Of a stretch of DNA of 64,000 nt, positions 45,450 to 54,580 are shown in pieces (the stretch's first letter is position 1; each line of letters opens with the position of its first letter). Source of the stretch: Dicyema japonicum (taxonomy: Eukaryota; Dicyemida; Rhombozoa; Dicyemidae). Location: contig RDEW01000016.1 in assembly GCA_011109175.1 (NCBI GenBank), forward strand, positions 11,546 to 75,545. Direction: 5' to 3'. Made by a program: the position numbers and the translations under genes. The notes beneath the pieces were generated by a model. The model did not search any database, was not told where the DNA came from, and saw only the letters and a list, made by a program, of their open reading frames with translations.

Positions 45450-45825
45450 AGTTTAAAAAATTTAAATTAATAGCTAACTTTAATTTGTCGATTAAATCTA
45501 TTTAAATATAAATAATTAACACATCCTTGGTATAAACAAGGTTCAGGAGCATATTTCGCCTATTGTTGACGGAAACGAAGCTTCCCTACTACGAGAAGTT
45601 CTCGTCCACTTGGCGGCCTACGTCGTGGTCATCACTTGAGTTTACATTCATATATGTACAGGATCAGACAATCGTCCTCTCCACCATGCGCATCATGCCT
45701 TTTTAAAGACCAGAAGACGTCCTCTCTTCACTCCCGCGTACACCTACTAGTTCTCTTCAGAACCAAATATGCCTGTCGGATCTCTGAGAGCGTCCGCTCT
45801 TGGCTGTTTAATTTATTAATGTTCC
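45450..45825. other. No recognised feature
   Basis: AT-rich to mixed DNA between the LINE 5' end and repeat D; one short frame (45,636-45,860) without motif. Confidence 0.35.
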
Positions 45826-45829
45826 TTTT

Positions 45830-45975
45830 TCGTGTCAGGCAGACACTGGGCGCCACCTAGACAGGTAGATCACATGACGCCACTCTAATAGAAAAGAAAA
45901 GAAGAGGAACAGAAAAAACAATCAGAAAACCTCAACCAATTAACCACGTAGCACCACATGGCGCCGAGGTATTGG
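45830..45975 (+). repeat. Interspersed repeat D, copy 3
   Basis: GACACTGGGCGCCACCTAGA, TAGATCACATGACGCCACTC and CAACCAATTAACCACGTAGC match the reverse complement of 23,625-23,715 closely. Confidence 0.7.
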
Positions 45976-46075
45976 CTGTAACGTTTTTGTTAGCTACCAT
46001 TTTCTTTCACTTGAAGACCGGTGGTAAATAAATAAAATAAATAATTAGCAAATAAATTTAGTTTTTATAACTGTA

Positions 46076-47087
46076 ATGTTTTCAATTAGTCGGGTGTTTA
46101 GTCGTCGTATGACAAGTAGTTTCATTTTTTATTGAATAGCACAGTACAACTGCTGTTAACAAAAATTGTCGGGAAAGATAACAATATTGGCTACATCCAA
46201 ATGAATCGGCCCAAGGCACTAAACGCATTATGTGATGAAATGATGGCTGAGATTGATAATTGCTTGACTCAATACAACAACGACGAACAAATAAAGTGCA
46301 TAATTCTCACCGGAAATGAAAAAGCCTTCGCAGGTAAAGCCAAGTCATCAATATTTTCCGTTAGCTGGCGCAGACATCAGTGAAATGCATGAGCGTACAT
46401 ATTCTGGGAGTTATAATCAGAATAAGTTTGATGACTGGTCTTCCATTCACAAGTGTCGTCTACCCATAATCGCTGCTGTCCAGGGATATGCGGTTTAAAT
46501 TATTTTTTATGTTCAGCTAGGGGGTGGGTGTGAAGTCGCCATGTCTTGTGATATGATCTATGCATCTGAAAGCGCAAAGTTCGGGCAACCTGAGATCAAA
46601 CTTGGAACAATTCCTGGTAATTAGCTGAGATCTCCCATTATCGTATTGTAGGTGGTGGAGGTACACAAAATCTAATTCGAGCTGTCGGAAAGTTTAAGGC
46701 AATGGAAATGATTTTGACTGGAAACGTGATTACTGCACAAGAAGCTAAAAACTGGGGTACTTCTAGATGTGAACTTGTAGGATTGGTCTGCGATGTTCTT
46801 CCTAACGATAAAATAGTTGAGGAAGTCATCAAGGTTGCGGAAAAAATCGCTAGTTATTCGCGGATTTCCACGATGTTGTGTAAAGACGCCGTAAAGTCGT
46901 GTTTGTTGTGTGACCTTACATTTATAGCTCAGGAGATGACTTTGAGTCAAGGTTTAGCCTATGAACGAAGGTTATTTTGGTCTACGTTTGCCTTGGTTTA
47001 ACTGTCGTCTGATTGCTTTAGAATGACAGGAAGGAAGGGATGAGTGCTTTTCTCGAGAAAAGAAGCCCAAATTTCACAAACAACTAA
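46076..47087 (+). CDS. ECHS1: Short-chain enoyl-CoA hydratase, mitochondrial (ECHS1)
   Basis: Crotonase-fold enzyme hydrating 2-trans-enoyl-CoA in mitochondrial beta-oxidation. Seven introns (26, 31, 24, 35, 24, 27 and 26 nt; the first at 46,119-46,144) give 272 residues; the frame closes. The N-terminus [14 protein letters not shown] is an Arg/Ser-rich matrix-targeting-like presequence. Conserved segments: [32 protein letters not shown] (oxyanion-hole Ala/Gly and CoA pocket), [20 protein letters not shown] (catalytic Glu region), [20 protein letters not shown] (second catalytic Glu in PE), AMEMILTGN, and the C-terminus [16 protein letters not shown]. Both catalytic Glu positions are kept. 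Clear orthologue of animal ECHS1. Confidence 0.95.
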
Positions 47088-47089
47088 GG

Positions 47090-47368
47090 GTTAACCGGAT
47101 CTTTCGTTATGACTAATCACTAACCTATAAAATCTGAATTATTTGTGTTGAGATATTTTGTAGTACTCCACTCTCACTAACATGGAGGGCTATGGGCTTC
47201 ATCATTACGGTACAGCATCCGTTGGGAGCCAGAACTATGTAACTCCTTTACAGAAAAGTTGGGGAAACCAAAGAACTTTTTTATACCTCCTGAATCGTCA
47301 CCGAGTCTCTCGTGAAAAAAAGTGGATATCTCATAAATAATAATCAAGGTTCAAATCCCACAGCGTTA
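47090..47368. other. Spacer, no gene recognised
   Basis: Includes CAAGGTTCAAATCCCACAGC at about 47,345, a box-B-like string, without tRNA structure around it. Confidence 0.3.
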
Positions 47369-47369
47369 G

Positions 47370-47478
47370 CTATTGGTCGAAGGATTCCGTTCTGCTCTTA
47401 GCCTTCTTCAATTCCTCAGAGGCTTCATAGATCCACCTAACTCGTAAGTCATCAGCAATTGGTATATCAAAGCGAACA
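47370..47478 (-). CDS. Unassigned exon-like frame
   Basis: Preceded by a TTTTTAG acceptor-like site, the minus strand reads VRFDIPIADDLRVRWIYEAS, EELKKAKSRTESFDQ, stop at 47,370-47,372. The composition is protein-like (amphipathic, charged tail). It lies just downstream of the TRAPPC5 stop and could be the last exon of an alternative transcript or of an unrecognised small gene. No family assigned. Confidence 0.25.
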
Positions 47479-47520
47479 CTAAAAATAGTTAAAATTATCA
47501 ATATCAAATGTAAATGCCAA

Positions 47521-48208
47521 TTATTTTTTATCCAAGGAGAGGTCCCTATCGACAGTTTCCTTATCGAACGTAATCACAAAGGTTGTACCACCATTATGCC
47601 AATGAGCAGAGACCGAGGCATTCTTCAATGAGAATTACTATTACAAAGCCAAAGCATACAAGAAATGCCTCAACAATCCCGGCTTGAAAAGAGGCACAGT
47701 TTGGACTCCCTAATTCTCAATTATCCTAAAAACCTGTTTTCTTGGATAGGAGACAAATTTGTTAACCAACGGGGTCTTCTCGATCATATAATCTGAAATA
47801 TTTCAGCAAGACTACAAATTTGGTTGTTGTCTGTTTTATCAAGCTGGTCAGCCTCGTTTCCAAATAAACGCTAATAATTAAAGATTTAACACAAACTTTC
47901 CAAATCGTGCCCTTTAGGTAAATGAGGACTTGAAGAATTCGTGTATCGTGCTTGTAAGACTTTTCGAGAGAAACCATTGTGTTGTTGATCATTCTTTCGC
48001 CGATTTTGAAGCCCAGGTTGGATAATCTAGCATATTTCACCGAAGTAACTTTTCTTGGAAAGAACTCACTGAAGTTTCCCTTTCCTGATAATATCTAACA
48101 ATTTCAATAAATAGGAAATAAAAAGCGCTTTCATTTATCTTTAATTTGAGAAAATAATTTAACCCCACAAAGATTTTTCGTACTATCTTTTCGTTTACTA
48201 AGAATCAT
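47521..48208 (-). CDS. TRAPPC5: TRAPP complex subunit 5 (TRAPPC5/Trs31)
   Basis: Core Bet3-like subunit of TRAPP, the Rab1 GEF and tether at the ER-Golgi and Golgi. About six introns of 22-26 nt. Spliced landmarks: SAFYFLFIEIVRYYQERETS; SFQEKLSNLGFKIGERM across a 23-nt intron; RILQVLIYLKGTIWKRLFGN (family: LLFVKGAVWKALFGK); EADQLDKTDNNQIYYMIEKT; PLVNKFVSYP; PNCASFQAGIVEAFLVCFGF; and SAHWHNGGTTFVITFDKETV at the end. Expected length is about 181 residues. One junction, between YPRKQ and SPNCASF, is out by one base with the obvious 24-nt intron, so there is either an unusual splice site or a one-base sequence error. The orthology itself is clear. Confidence 0.88.
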
Positions 48209-48660
48209 ACAACACTAAGTTCTGATATTTAAATGAATATATATAATTTTTTTAATTTCAATATTTAAATTAATAATAAAGTTCAATAAAATATTTTTTA
48301 ATTTTATTAAAATGGGCTGCACTGAAAGAGAAGTAAACAACTAATTAATACACTGTTTCCATGCTGCTAGCCATTGAAGACAAGTCCTCCAAACGCAAAT
48401 TCATGCCACAGCTGTGGGAGCCTCTAAAGGAATTACCATCGGAGTGGGAGTCCAGATAATACTTTTTATGTATTCATGAGCATCTCCTTAAACAGGTTAA
48501 TCAAATAACACCGCGCTAATGAAGGGAGGAAGAAAATGAGAACTTTCGACTGAGTGACTAACTGGGTAACTAACCTAATGACTACAAAGACTAAAAATCA
48601 CGGTACCTGGTCAAAATTTTGGTGACTTAGTTAACGATCATGAAAGCGCAACAAACACAA
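48209..48660. other. AT-rich spacer
   Basis: No gene or repeat recognised upstream of TRAPPC5. Confidence 0.35.
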
Positions 48661-48667
48661 AAATAAA

Positions 48668-48900
48668 ATTATCATTAACTGCCCCCAAGGCCACATCGCC
48701 ACTTGTACAATTGAACCCACGGAACATCGCTTTAGGTATGACATCCTAGCCACTAAATGAATTTATTATTAACTACCCCCAAGGCCACATAACCAGCGGG
48801 GAATCGAACCCACGGAACATCGCTTTAGGTATGATATCCTATCCATAATTGAGATTATTATTAACTACCCCAAGGCCACATAACCAGCGGGGGAATCGTT
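48668..48900 (-). repeat. Tandem array of a tRNA-like unit of about 94 bp
   Basis: Three head-to-tail units (about 48,668-48,762, 48,763-48,855 and a partial third to about 48,900). Each contains, on the minus strand, CCGTGGGTTCGATTCCCCGC (box B/T-arm) preceded by GGATATCATACCTAAAGCGA and GGCTAGGAT. The units are separated by TTATTATTAACT. No full cloverleaf forms, so a tRNA-derived SINE multimer is more likely than tRNA genes. The array sits directly after the PPP2R3C stop codon. Confidence 0.6.
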
Positions 48901-48921
48901 GCCTGTTCAATCAAATAAACA

Positions 48922-50498
48922 TTAATCATTAAAATCGTCGTTATTTTGAATGACAAGTATCTCCCGATTATCGAAGCGTAGAAATTCATTGAAATCAATA
49001 AGAACGGAAAAAAAAGTCGCTCCTCGATAACTACAAGAAATATAATCGATAACCTGGAAACCAACTCCTTTATTGTGACCTTTCTTGTTTTGCCGGCTGA
49101 CACCATATCAAGTAGTTCATTGGTAATATGCTCCACCGGAATTGACTGATATCCTCTCGAAGTCATCTGCTCTTGAATATCCTAAGTGCACTTAAATCGG
49201 ACAATACTTTGTAGAAAAAGTAAATATTGTAGTCAGTGAGGTACCCGCAATTTTCCACGTCGAAAATCCTGAACAAATACGCCAGGGATCTTTCCTCGTT
49301 ACGATTTTCCATCGCCAGGATGAACTCCAAATATGTCTTATAATCCTGGCTGGTAAAATTGACTATCACTACAATTTCTCCATCGTTGGTCACTGAAGCT
49401 TCGAAGAAACGTTTAATGAAGCTCTTCGTAAGCGATCCCCCATTGATGCTATTAATTAGTTAAGACCCCCCACTTAGAGAACTCCGCCATGCTGAGCATT
49501 CCATTATTATCTCCATCCAATTCAAGAAATTGTTCGTGGACTTTCCTAACGCTTTCTTCAGAAAACCAATTTATATCGCTCAAAGGGCTAGTCTCGTCCC
49601 GTAGTTCGAGGAAATCATCGAGAAATCCCGAGGCAATTATATCAGTCAGTTTGATTACATCACGTCGGTTATAGTCCAGGAAAAAGAAAAACTTACGAGC
49701 CACAGTATAGAGATAAACAGGGTAAAATTGAAAAGGCATTTCACTAAGCTACAATATACCACTGACTGTACTTGAGAGAGCGAGGGGATCAGCTCCACAA
49801 GATATCCCTCCAAATCCTACATGTTTACTTTAACACATACATATCCCATAAAATACCCCTTTCCCCCCGAATCAAATAAAGAGAGTCCCAGGAAGGTTTG
49901 CGTCATCCAAATTTTTCTCATCACAAAGTTGAAAAAATTAATTATTGGAACTGGGCTGCTGATCCGGGACAAGCTAGCATAGACTGAAGGCGTGAAATAT
50001 TTTCTAAATCGGTTATTTTAACGTGGCGAACCTACATTTTGCAGAAACCGACTCTTTTATTTGGCAGAACTTCGTATAATCCATAACTTTATCATTTTCT
50101 GGCCCCACTCCATTTTCTTCTAGAATCTTCCACAGATTCTATAATATTGAATGAAAATAACGTCGAGTTCCTCGTTGTCCAGCAAGTCCTTGCTTTTTGA
50201 CTCAAGGAGATTAGCTCTTAAAATAGGTCCTCATACACTTACCTTGACATGTCTCTTACTTTCTGAAATAAAGTATCGTCCTCCGTCGATGGCTAAAGCA
50301 TTAAATCCAGGAGACCTGTTTGAAAAACGTTGGAATTGACTGTGAAGCATGCTCCTTAATGCCTTTTAATTTGCAATAATATTTTTCGGTGAGTTCCATT
50401 TCCACATCTTTGCTTATCTGATTTGAGTCTGCTAATATAAATGAAATATTTTTACTAGGAGAAATGCTAGACTTTAATGCTTGCTTCAAAATATCCAT
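48922..50498 (-). CDS. PPP2R3C: PP2A regulatory subunit B'' gamma (PPP2R3C/G5PR)
   Basis: EF-hand-type regulatory subunit that directs PP2A/PP5. Ten introns (23, 26, 23, 28, 24, 23, 25, 27, 20 and 23 nt) give 444 residues (human 453) with the frame closing. Family segments in order: MELTEKYYCKLKG; STEDDTLFQKVRDMSRANLL; KSKDLLDNEELDNLWKILEE; NFFNFVMRKIWMTQTFLGLS, LFDSGGKGYF; VARKFFFFLDYNRRDVIKLT; SGFLDDFLELRDE; NWFSEESVRKVHEQFLELDG, DNNGML (EF-hand loop DGDNNGMLSMAEF); DGEIDYKTYLEFILAMENRN; and FRIFDVENCGYL (second EF-like loop). C-terminus: FFSVLIDFNEFLRFDNREIL. The ATG at 50,498 is the only one upstream of the first family block; the human N-terminal 25 residues have no counterpart. Confidence 0.93.
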
Positions 50499-50504
50499 TC
50501 GGTT

Positions 50505-51090
50505 GTCGTTGACTACTTAGTTATATTATATAATTTTTAAATTTAATTTAAAAATTAAATTTATTGCCGCCAATTTATTGAAGAATTCTTTTCCTTTCTT
50601 CTACTAGTGTCATCGAATCCACTAACTCGGGAGACGGTCAATGGCTTGACGGTCGTTAAAAGGATCCATCTCTATATTCCACTTGGAGGCTATTTTTCTC
50701 CCCGACGACGATTTCTAGCTTCGACCTCAGCTTTGGATCACTATGCCTAGTTGAGGGCTCTACAGGAGCGCGTCAGGATCACGCGATTAGTTAATTTGGT
50801 TTTGCCGTTGGTCTTTGAATTATTATTAATCCATAGATTAAATTAGTTAATATGGTAGAATAATTTAGATATTATTATTATCATTAAAAATTAAATGAAG
50901 TCTTCGAAATAATTTTGGTTTATTAATTTACTATTAATCATATCCCTGTTGTTAAGAGGACAATTTAAATTTAGTCCTTTGTGGTCAAATATGAGCTCAC
51001 ACAAAGTGTCCTACAATAAATCAACTAATAAATACTACAGAGATGTCCTTAAAAACTTCACATTTGCTGAAGATATCCTGAATTCATTAT
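50505..51090. repeat. Spacer with repeat G-type end
   Basis: GCGTCAGGATCACGCGATTA followed by GTTAATTTGG at about 50,776-50,805 resembles the motif at 104-125 and 21,640. Otherwise AT-rich. Confidence 0.3.
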
Positions 51091-51093
51091 CAT

Positions 51094-52269
51094 ATGACTA
51101 CTTCACTCCCCAGAGTACAAAAACTCATGCAATCGGACGTTATTCAAATTGCCCAGGAGAAATCAGAGAGCGAATCAGTCGAGCATATCCCGACTCGAAA
51201 AATTCTATCAGATCAATGGACGGCAAAACTCACCGAAGATTTATCAATCCCAAAAGATTCCCGTGGATAGGATGAAAAGTAAGAAACTCAAGTGAAGTGT
51301 TCCCTGGTAAATTCAAGAAAATCATTCAACGACGGGAATACGGCCGTGGAAACAAAAAAGAGTCGCAACATCGATTTTTATCGATTTCACAAAGAGGAAA
51401 TCAGAAAGTACAACTTTGGAGTATTTTAGACTCGTGAGGCATACAGGCGTGAAAATTGAAAGTAAAACTGAATTTTTTATTTTTAGCGCAAAACCAGAAC
51501 CTGAGGATATCGATTTGGTGGATTCAATGCTTATTCTAGTCACTTCTTTCATTGGCATAGTCTCCGATTGTTCAGTCTCTGTCCGAAAGTAAGGGGAGGA
51601 GCTTGCAGAAATATTCTCGAAAGAGATCTTGATATATCTGAAGTCTGGTTCGTGTTATCGAGTAGGACGTGGAGGAGAAGCTGATGAACATTGCCATTAG
51701 TGACTCCAGGAGCGATGTCAAGAGTGTGGCAGTTTCCATATTAAAGCGGGAAAAATCGATTAAAAGCTATCAAAAATACATTTTAAGGTTGTTGAAAAGC
51801 AATGAGGGGGATAGAAGGACCTCGATAATGCTCCTGTGTCCTGGTTGTGGTTGATGCTCACAAATAGAAGTCCTGGACGATGAAATATCAGAGTTATTCA
51901 GAATGTCCTTCCAAGATGGAAGCTTTATTGTGAGGAAACTGAGTTGTCTCGTCTGTGCCGACCACGAAGAGATGATCGAGCGATATTTCTCGGAGATCAC
52001 TCACATTTGCAAGAACGATGTCTTTGACTGTGTTCGAAGGGAAGCCCTATTAAGTTCGTTTGCCTCACATTTAGTCTGATTTAGCTTTATTAAGATTTCC
52101 GAACAAAATTAAATTATCGAATTTTATATCCAATTTTATCCTATTTGAGGCAAACGACGAATTTTTGGGAGTCATTCTAACGTATTTTGAGAACACTGAA
52201 ATTGACGAAAAAATAAGCGAATTTTTGATGATTCGAAAAGGCTTGGAAAACGAGGAAATTAATAAGTAA
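51094..52269 (+). CDS. HEAT/ARM-like helical-repeat protein, family uncertain
   Basis: From ATG 51,094 (MTTSLPRVQKLMQSDVIQIA) six introns (30, 22, 20, 23, 24 and 31 nt) give a closed frame of 341 residues ending ENEEINK. The second half is built of paired helices: EEKLMNIAISDSRSDVKSVA with VSILKREK; DEISELFRMSFQDGSFIVRK with LSCLVCADHEEM; ITHICKNDVFDCVRREALLT with LLRF; and FLGVILTYFENTEIDEKISE. The recurring DxxxxVRxxA/L pattern is that of HEAT repeats such as those in PP2A scaffold A, PP4R1 or INTS4; the FIVRKLSC...VFDCVRREALL part reads most like PP4R1/PP2A-A. The N-terminal 120 residues match nothing I know. Calling it a phosphatase subunit would be a guess. Confidence 0.6.
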
Positions 52270-52274
52270 CGATA

Positions 52275-53135
52275 TTTACTCAATCATAGGCAAATTGATG
52301 ACCTCTTGACTCGAAAAACTAAAAGCTAATACTTATTAGTTGTTTATTAGCAACATAGCTTAGGGCAGGTATCCTCAAGTTCGTTCCACTTGGTGGACGA
52401 CACTCAGACCCGGATCCTACCTGCATCCCACACATTATTTGTTCAGAACGTCGGATTTCCAATGTCTCTTGAGTCTGTCGCTTTGTCCATGCTCACAAGG
52501 AGGACAAGGGGTCTCATCCTTCATGAAAAAAGTAGACAGCTTGCAGTAGAGGTACGTCACGAACCTCCCTGCCATGTAATGTAAGCAAATCTAAATTAAG
52601 TGCTCTAATAAGCTTTTAAAGCGACATTTCGTTTGGTAGAGGATCTAAATTTCATTTTGGAGGATCTATTGAGGATCTAAATTTCATTTTGGGTGGTATA
52701 CCAATGTCTCCACATCATTGTTAAGAACATTCGACCAATAATAGCTAAGTAGCTCGCTCGTTTTTGGTCAAGAGAGTTGTCAACTTCCTCTAAAATCAGT
52801 GGCAGACGGAATTCTGACTCAGACATTGGTACATTTGATTTCTGATGTCAACTGAGTTGATTAAGAGACGGGATCAGAGGTCATGTTCAATTTTTGGAGG
52901 TGAAGACGTTCAGTGTTCTATTACTACCTAATAGTACACCAGAACTTACCGACCAATTAATTGCTATGGCTAAAAAGGGTCAATCGACTCTTGGGGATTA
53001 ATAAGGGCACAGAGTATAATTGTCAAAAATGATACAACCGCCAATTTGACAAAACCGAATTTGAAATGCTAAAAAAAATTAATTATAAATTTAAATAATT
53101 ACAAATTAATAATAAATTTTTATTTTGTGTCGTTG
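52275..53135. repeat. Repeat C copy 4 and small direct repeat in a spacer
   Basis: 52,430-52,585 is repeat C (TTTGTTCAGAACGTCGGATT, CTTGAGTCTGTCGCTTTGTC, GGTACGTCACGAACC). At 52,636-52,692 the string GAGGATCTAAATTTCATTTT occurs twice, 42 bases apart. No gene recognised. Confidence 0.55.
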
Positions 53136-53139
53136 ATAG
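53130..53139 (+). promoter_or_regulatory. Candidate splice (trans-splice?) acceptor at CHMP3 start
   Basis: TTTTGTGTCGTTGATAG sits immediately before the ATG, with AG at 53,138-53,139, leaving no 5' UTR if used. Nup98 has the same arrangement (TTTATTATTTGTAG, then A, then ATG at 59,486), and Hip has TTGCAG, then A, then ATG. This fits either a 5' UTR micro-intron or addition of a spliced leader. Confidence 0.3.
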
Positions 53140-53865
53140 ATGCATTTATTTAAAAAGAAAACGTTAAGGAACAAGTTTGTAACATTCATTATACTCAGAG
53201 CAATGAATGGATCTCAAAAATACGCAAGGAAGGCTATGCTTTGGATAGGAATCTGAGAGGTCATATATGTCCCTAATGGTTTGATTTTAGAGCTTGATAG
53301 AGCTTTATTGTCCACTAAAACTGAAATTATAAAATATGCCAAAGAAAATAAGCTCGACATTTGCAAGGTTCTGGCGAAGCACATGGTTACTCAGCGCAAG
53401 AATGTTTCTCGTATCTATACAGCAAAAGCCCAGCTAAATTCCATCCAAATGCACATTAAGGAACAACAAGGCATGAATTCGCTTTATTAAAGGTGTTCTT
53501 CGGATGAATGGAGCTATGGAAAAGAGCACACGTGTCATGACAGCAATGCAGTCGGTCTTGTCGTTTCCGGAGTTGCAACAGTCGATGACCAGTCTCTCCA
53601 AGGAAATGATGAAAGCCGGAATTATTGATGAAATGATTCAGGACACCTTTGACGATGTCCTTGAAGACCAAGAAGACAACGAAATCGCGGATGAGGAAGT
53701 GAAAAAGGTGCTTGATGAGATTTTTATCGGTTAATTTTATATTTGTACGATTTAGACAAATTGGGGGGTTCTTCGTTGGTCAATCCACTCTCAGCCTCAA
53801 AAAGTGCTGTTTCGGACTCAGCAGAATCTCAAACAATTCTTGATAATTTGGACAAACTACAATAA
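53140..53865 (+). CDS. CHMP3: ESCRT-III subunit CHMP3 (Vps24)
   Basis: Snf7-fold protein that polymerises on endosomal and midbody membranes for scission. Four introns (about 20, 31, 22 and 26 nt) give 208 residues; human CHMP3 has 222. Landmarks: MHLFKKKTLRNKF at the N-terminus (family MGLFGK); NEWISKIRKEGYALDRNLRE; KLDICKVLAKHMVTQRKNVS, RIYTAKAQLNSIQMHIKEQQ; GAMEKSTRVMTAMQSV; and SLSKEMMKAGIIDEMIQDTF, diagnostic for CHMP3. The tail after DEIFIDKLGGSS ends ILDNLDKLQ, in the place of the C-terminal MIM helix. The third intron (53,472-53,493) begins with GC rather than GT and is needed to keep the frame. Confidence 0.93.
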
Positions 53866-53944
53866 TTATTTAATTTTTAATTTTAATATATTTATTGCCG
53901 TTTATCTCCTCGTTATTTTTATTATTTATTTACCCCGACTCTCT

Positions 53945-54435
53945 TTAAGTTTGTTGGTTGAGTGGTTGATACCTCTCTAATAATGTCTTTATCGTCAGTC
54001 TATTCTATCCCGTGGATGATCTCGATGAATGTGGGGACGTGAAAAGGAAAGTTACATGGAGAAAGAGCACGACACACCGAAACCCTCTAGGTATTCATAT
54101 GTTATGGGTAACTCGGGAGTGCATTTAACTAACTCTCTTCAAAGGAAACCGGTGGCTAACAAAAAGTAACACCCAAAAGCGGAAGTTCTAAGAAAACATC
54201 TCGGAAAGTCTTTGATGTTCAAGCGGACTATCGTTAACTTTCAGTGGGTTGACTTTGCTTATAAGTAAACCACCCCCAGCCGAACTAGAGGTTAGGTAGT
54301 AATGGATAACAACTCCTGAAGTGTGTAGTCTTGGACTTTGATGTAAGCTTTGTCTTTTGGATAGCGCCAACACCTTCTCTCATGCTTGCATAGGAATTCA
54401 ATTGGAGAAGAGAAAAGGGTTTTTGCTTTGTTCAC
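53945..54435 (+). repeat. Interspersed repeat B, copy 2
   Basis: TTTGTTGGTTGAGTGGTTGA, TAATGTCTTTATCGTCAGTC, GGAAAGTTACATGGAGAAAG and CTTCTCTCATGCTTGCATAG match the copy at 15,525-16,110 in order. Confidence 0.6.
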
Positions 54436-54580
54436 CAAAAAGCAATTTGTCTTAGCATTTACTTTTTTTTAATTTATTTAATTTATTTCGGTTAATTAGC
54501 TGTAATTCACCAAATTAAAAAATTAATTTAAAATTTAAGTTAAATTTATTAATTTTAAATTTAAATTATTTTTTGACGAG

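Noticed and set aside
48668-48900. Functional tRNA gene cluster
   Set aside because: Box B is good but the D-arm and acceptor stem do not fold in any unit.
53504-53734. CHMP2 rather than CHMP3 for the ESCRT-III gene
   Set aside because: SLSKEMMKAGIIDEMIQDTF and the N-terminal NEWISKIRKE are CHMP3/Vps24 signatures; CHMP2 has EFERQAEIMDMKEEMM-like sequence there.
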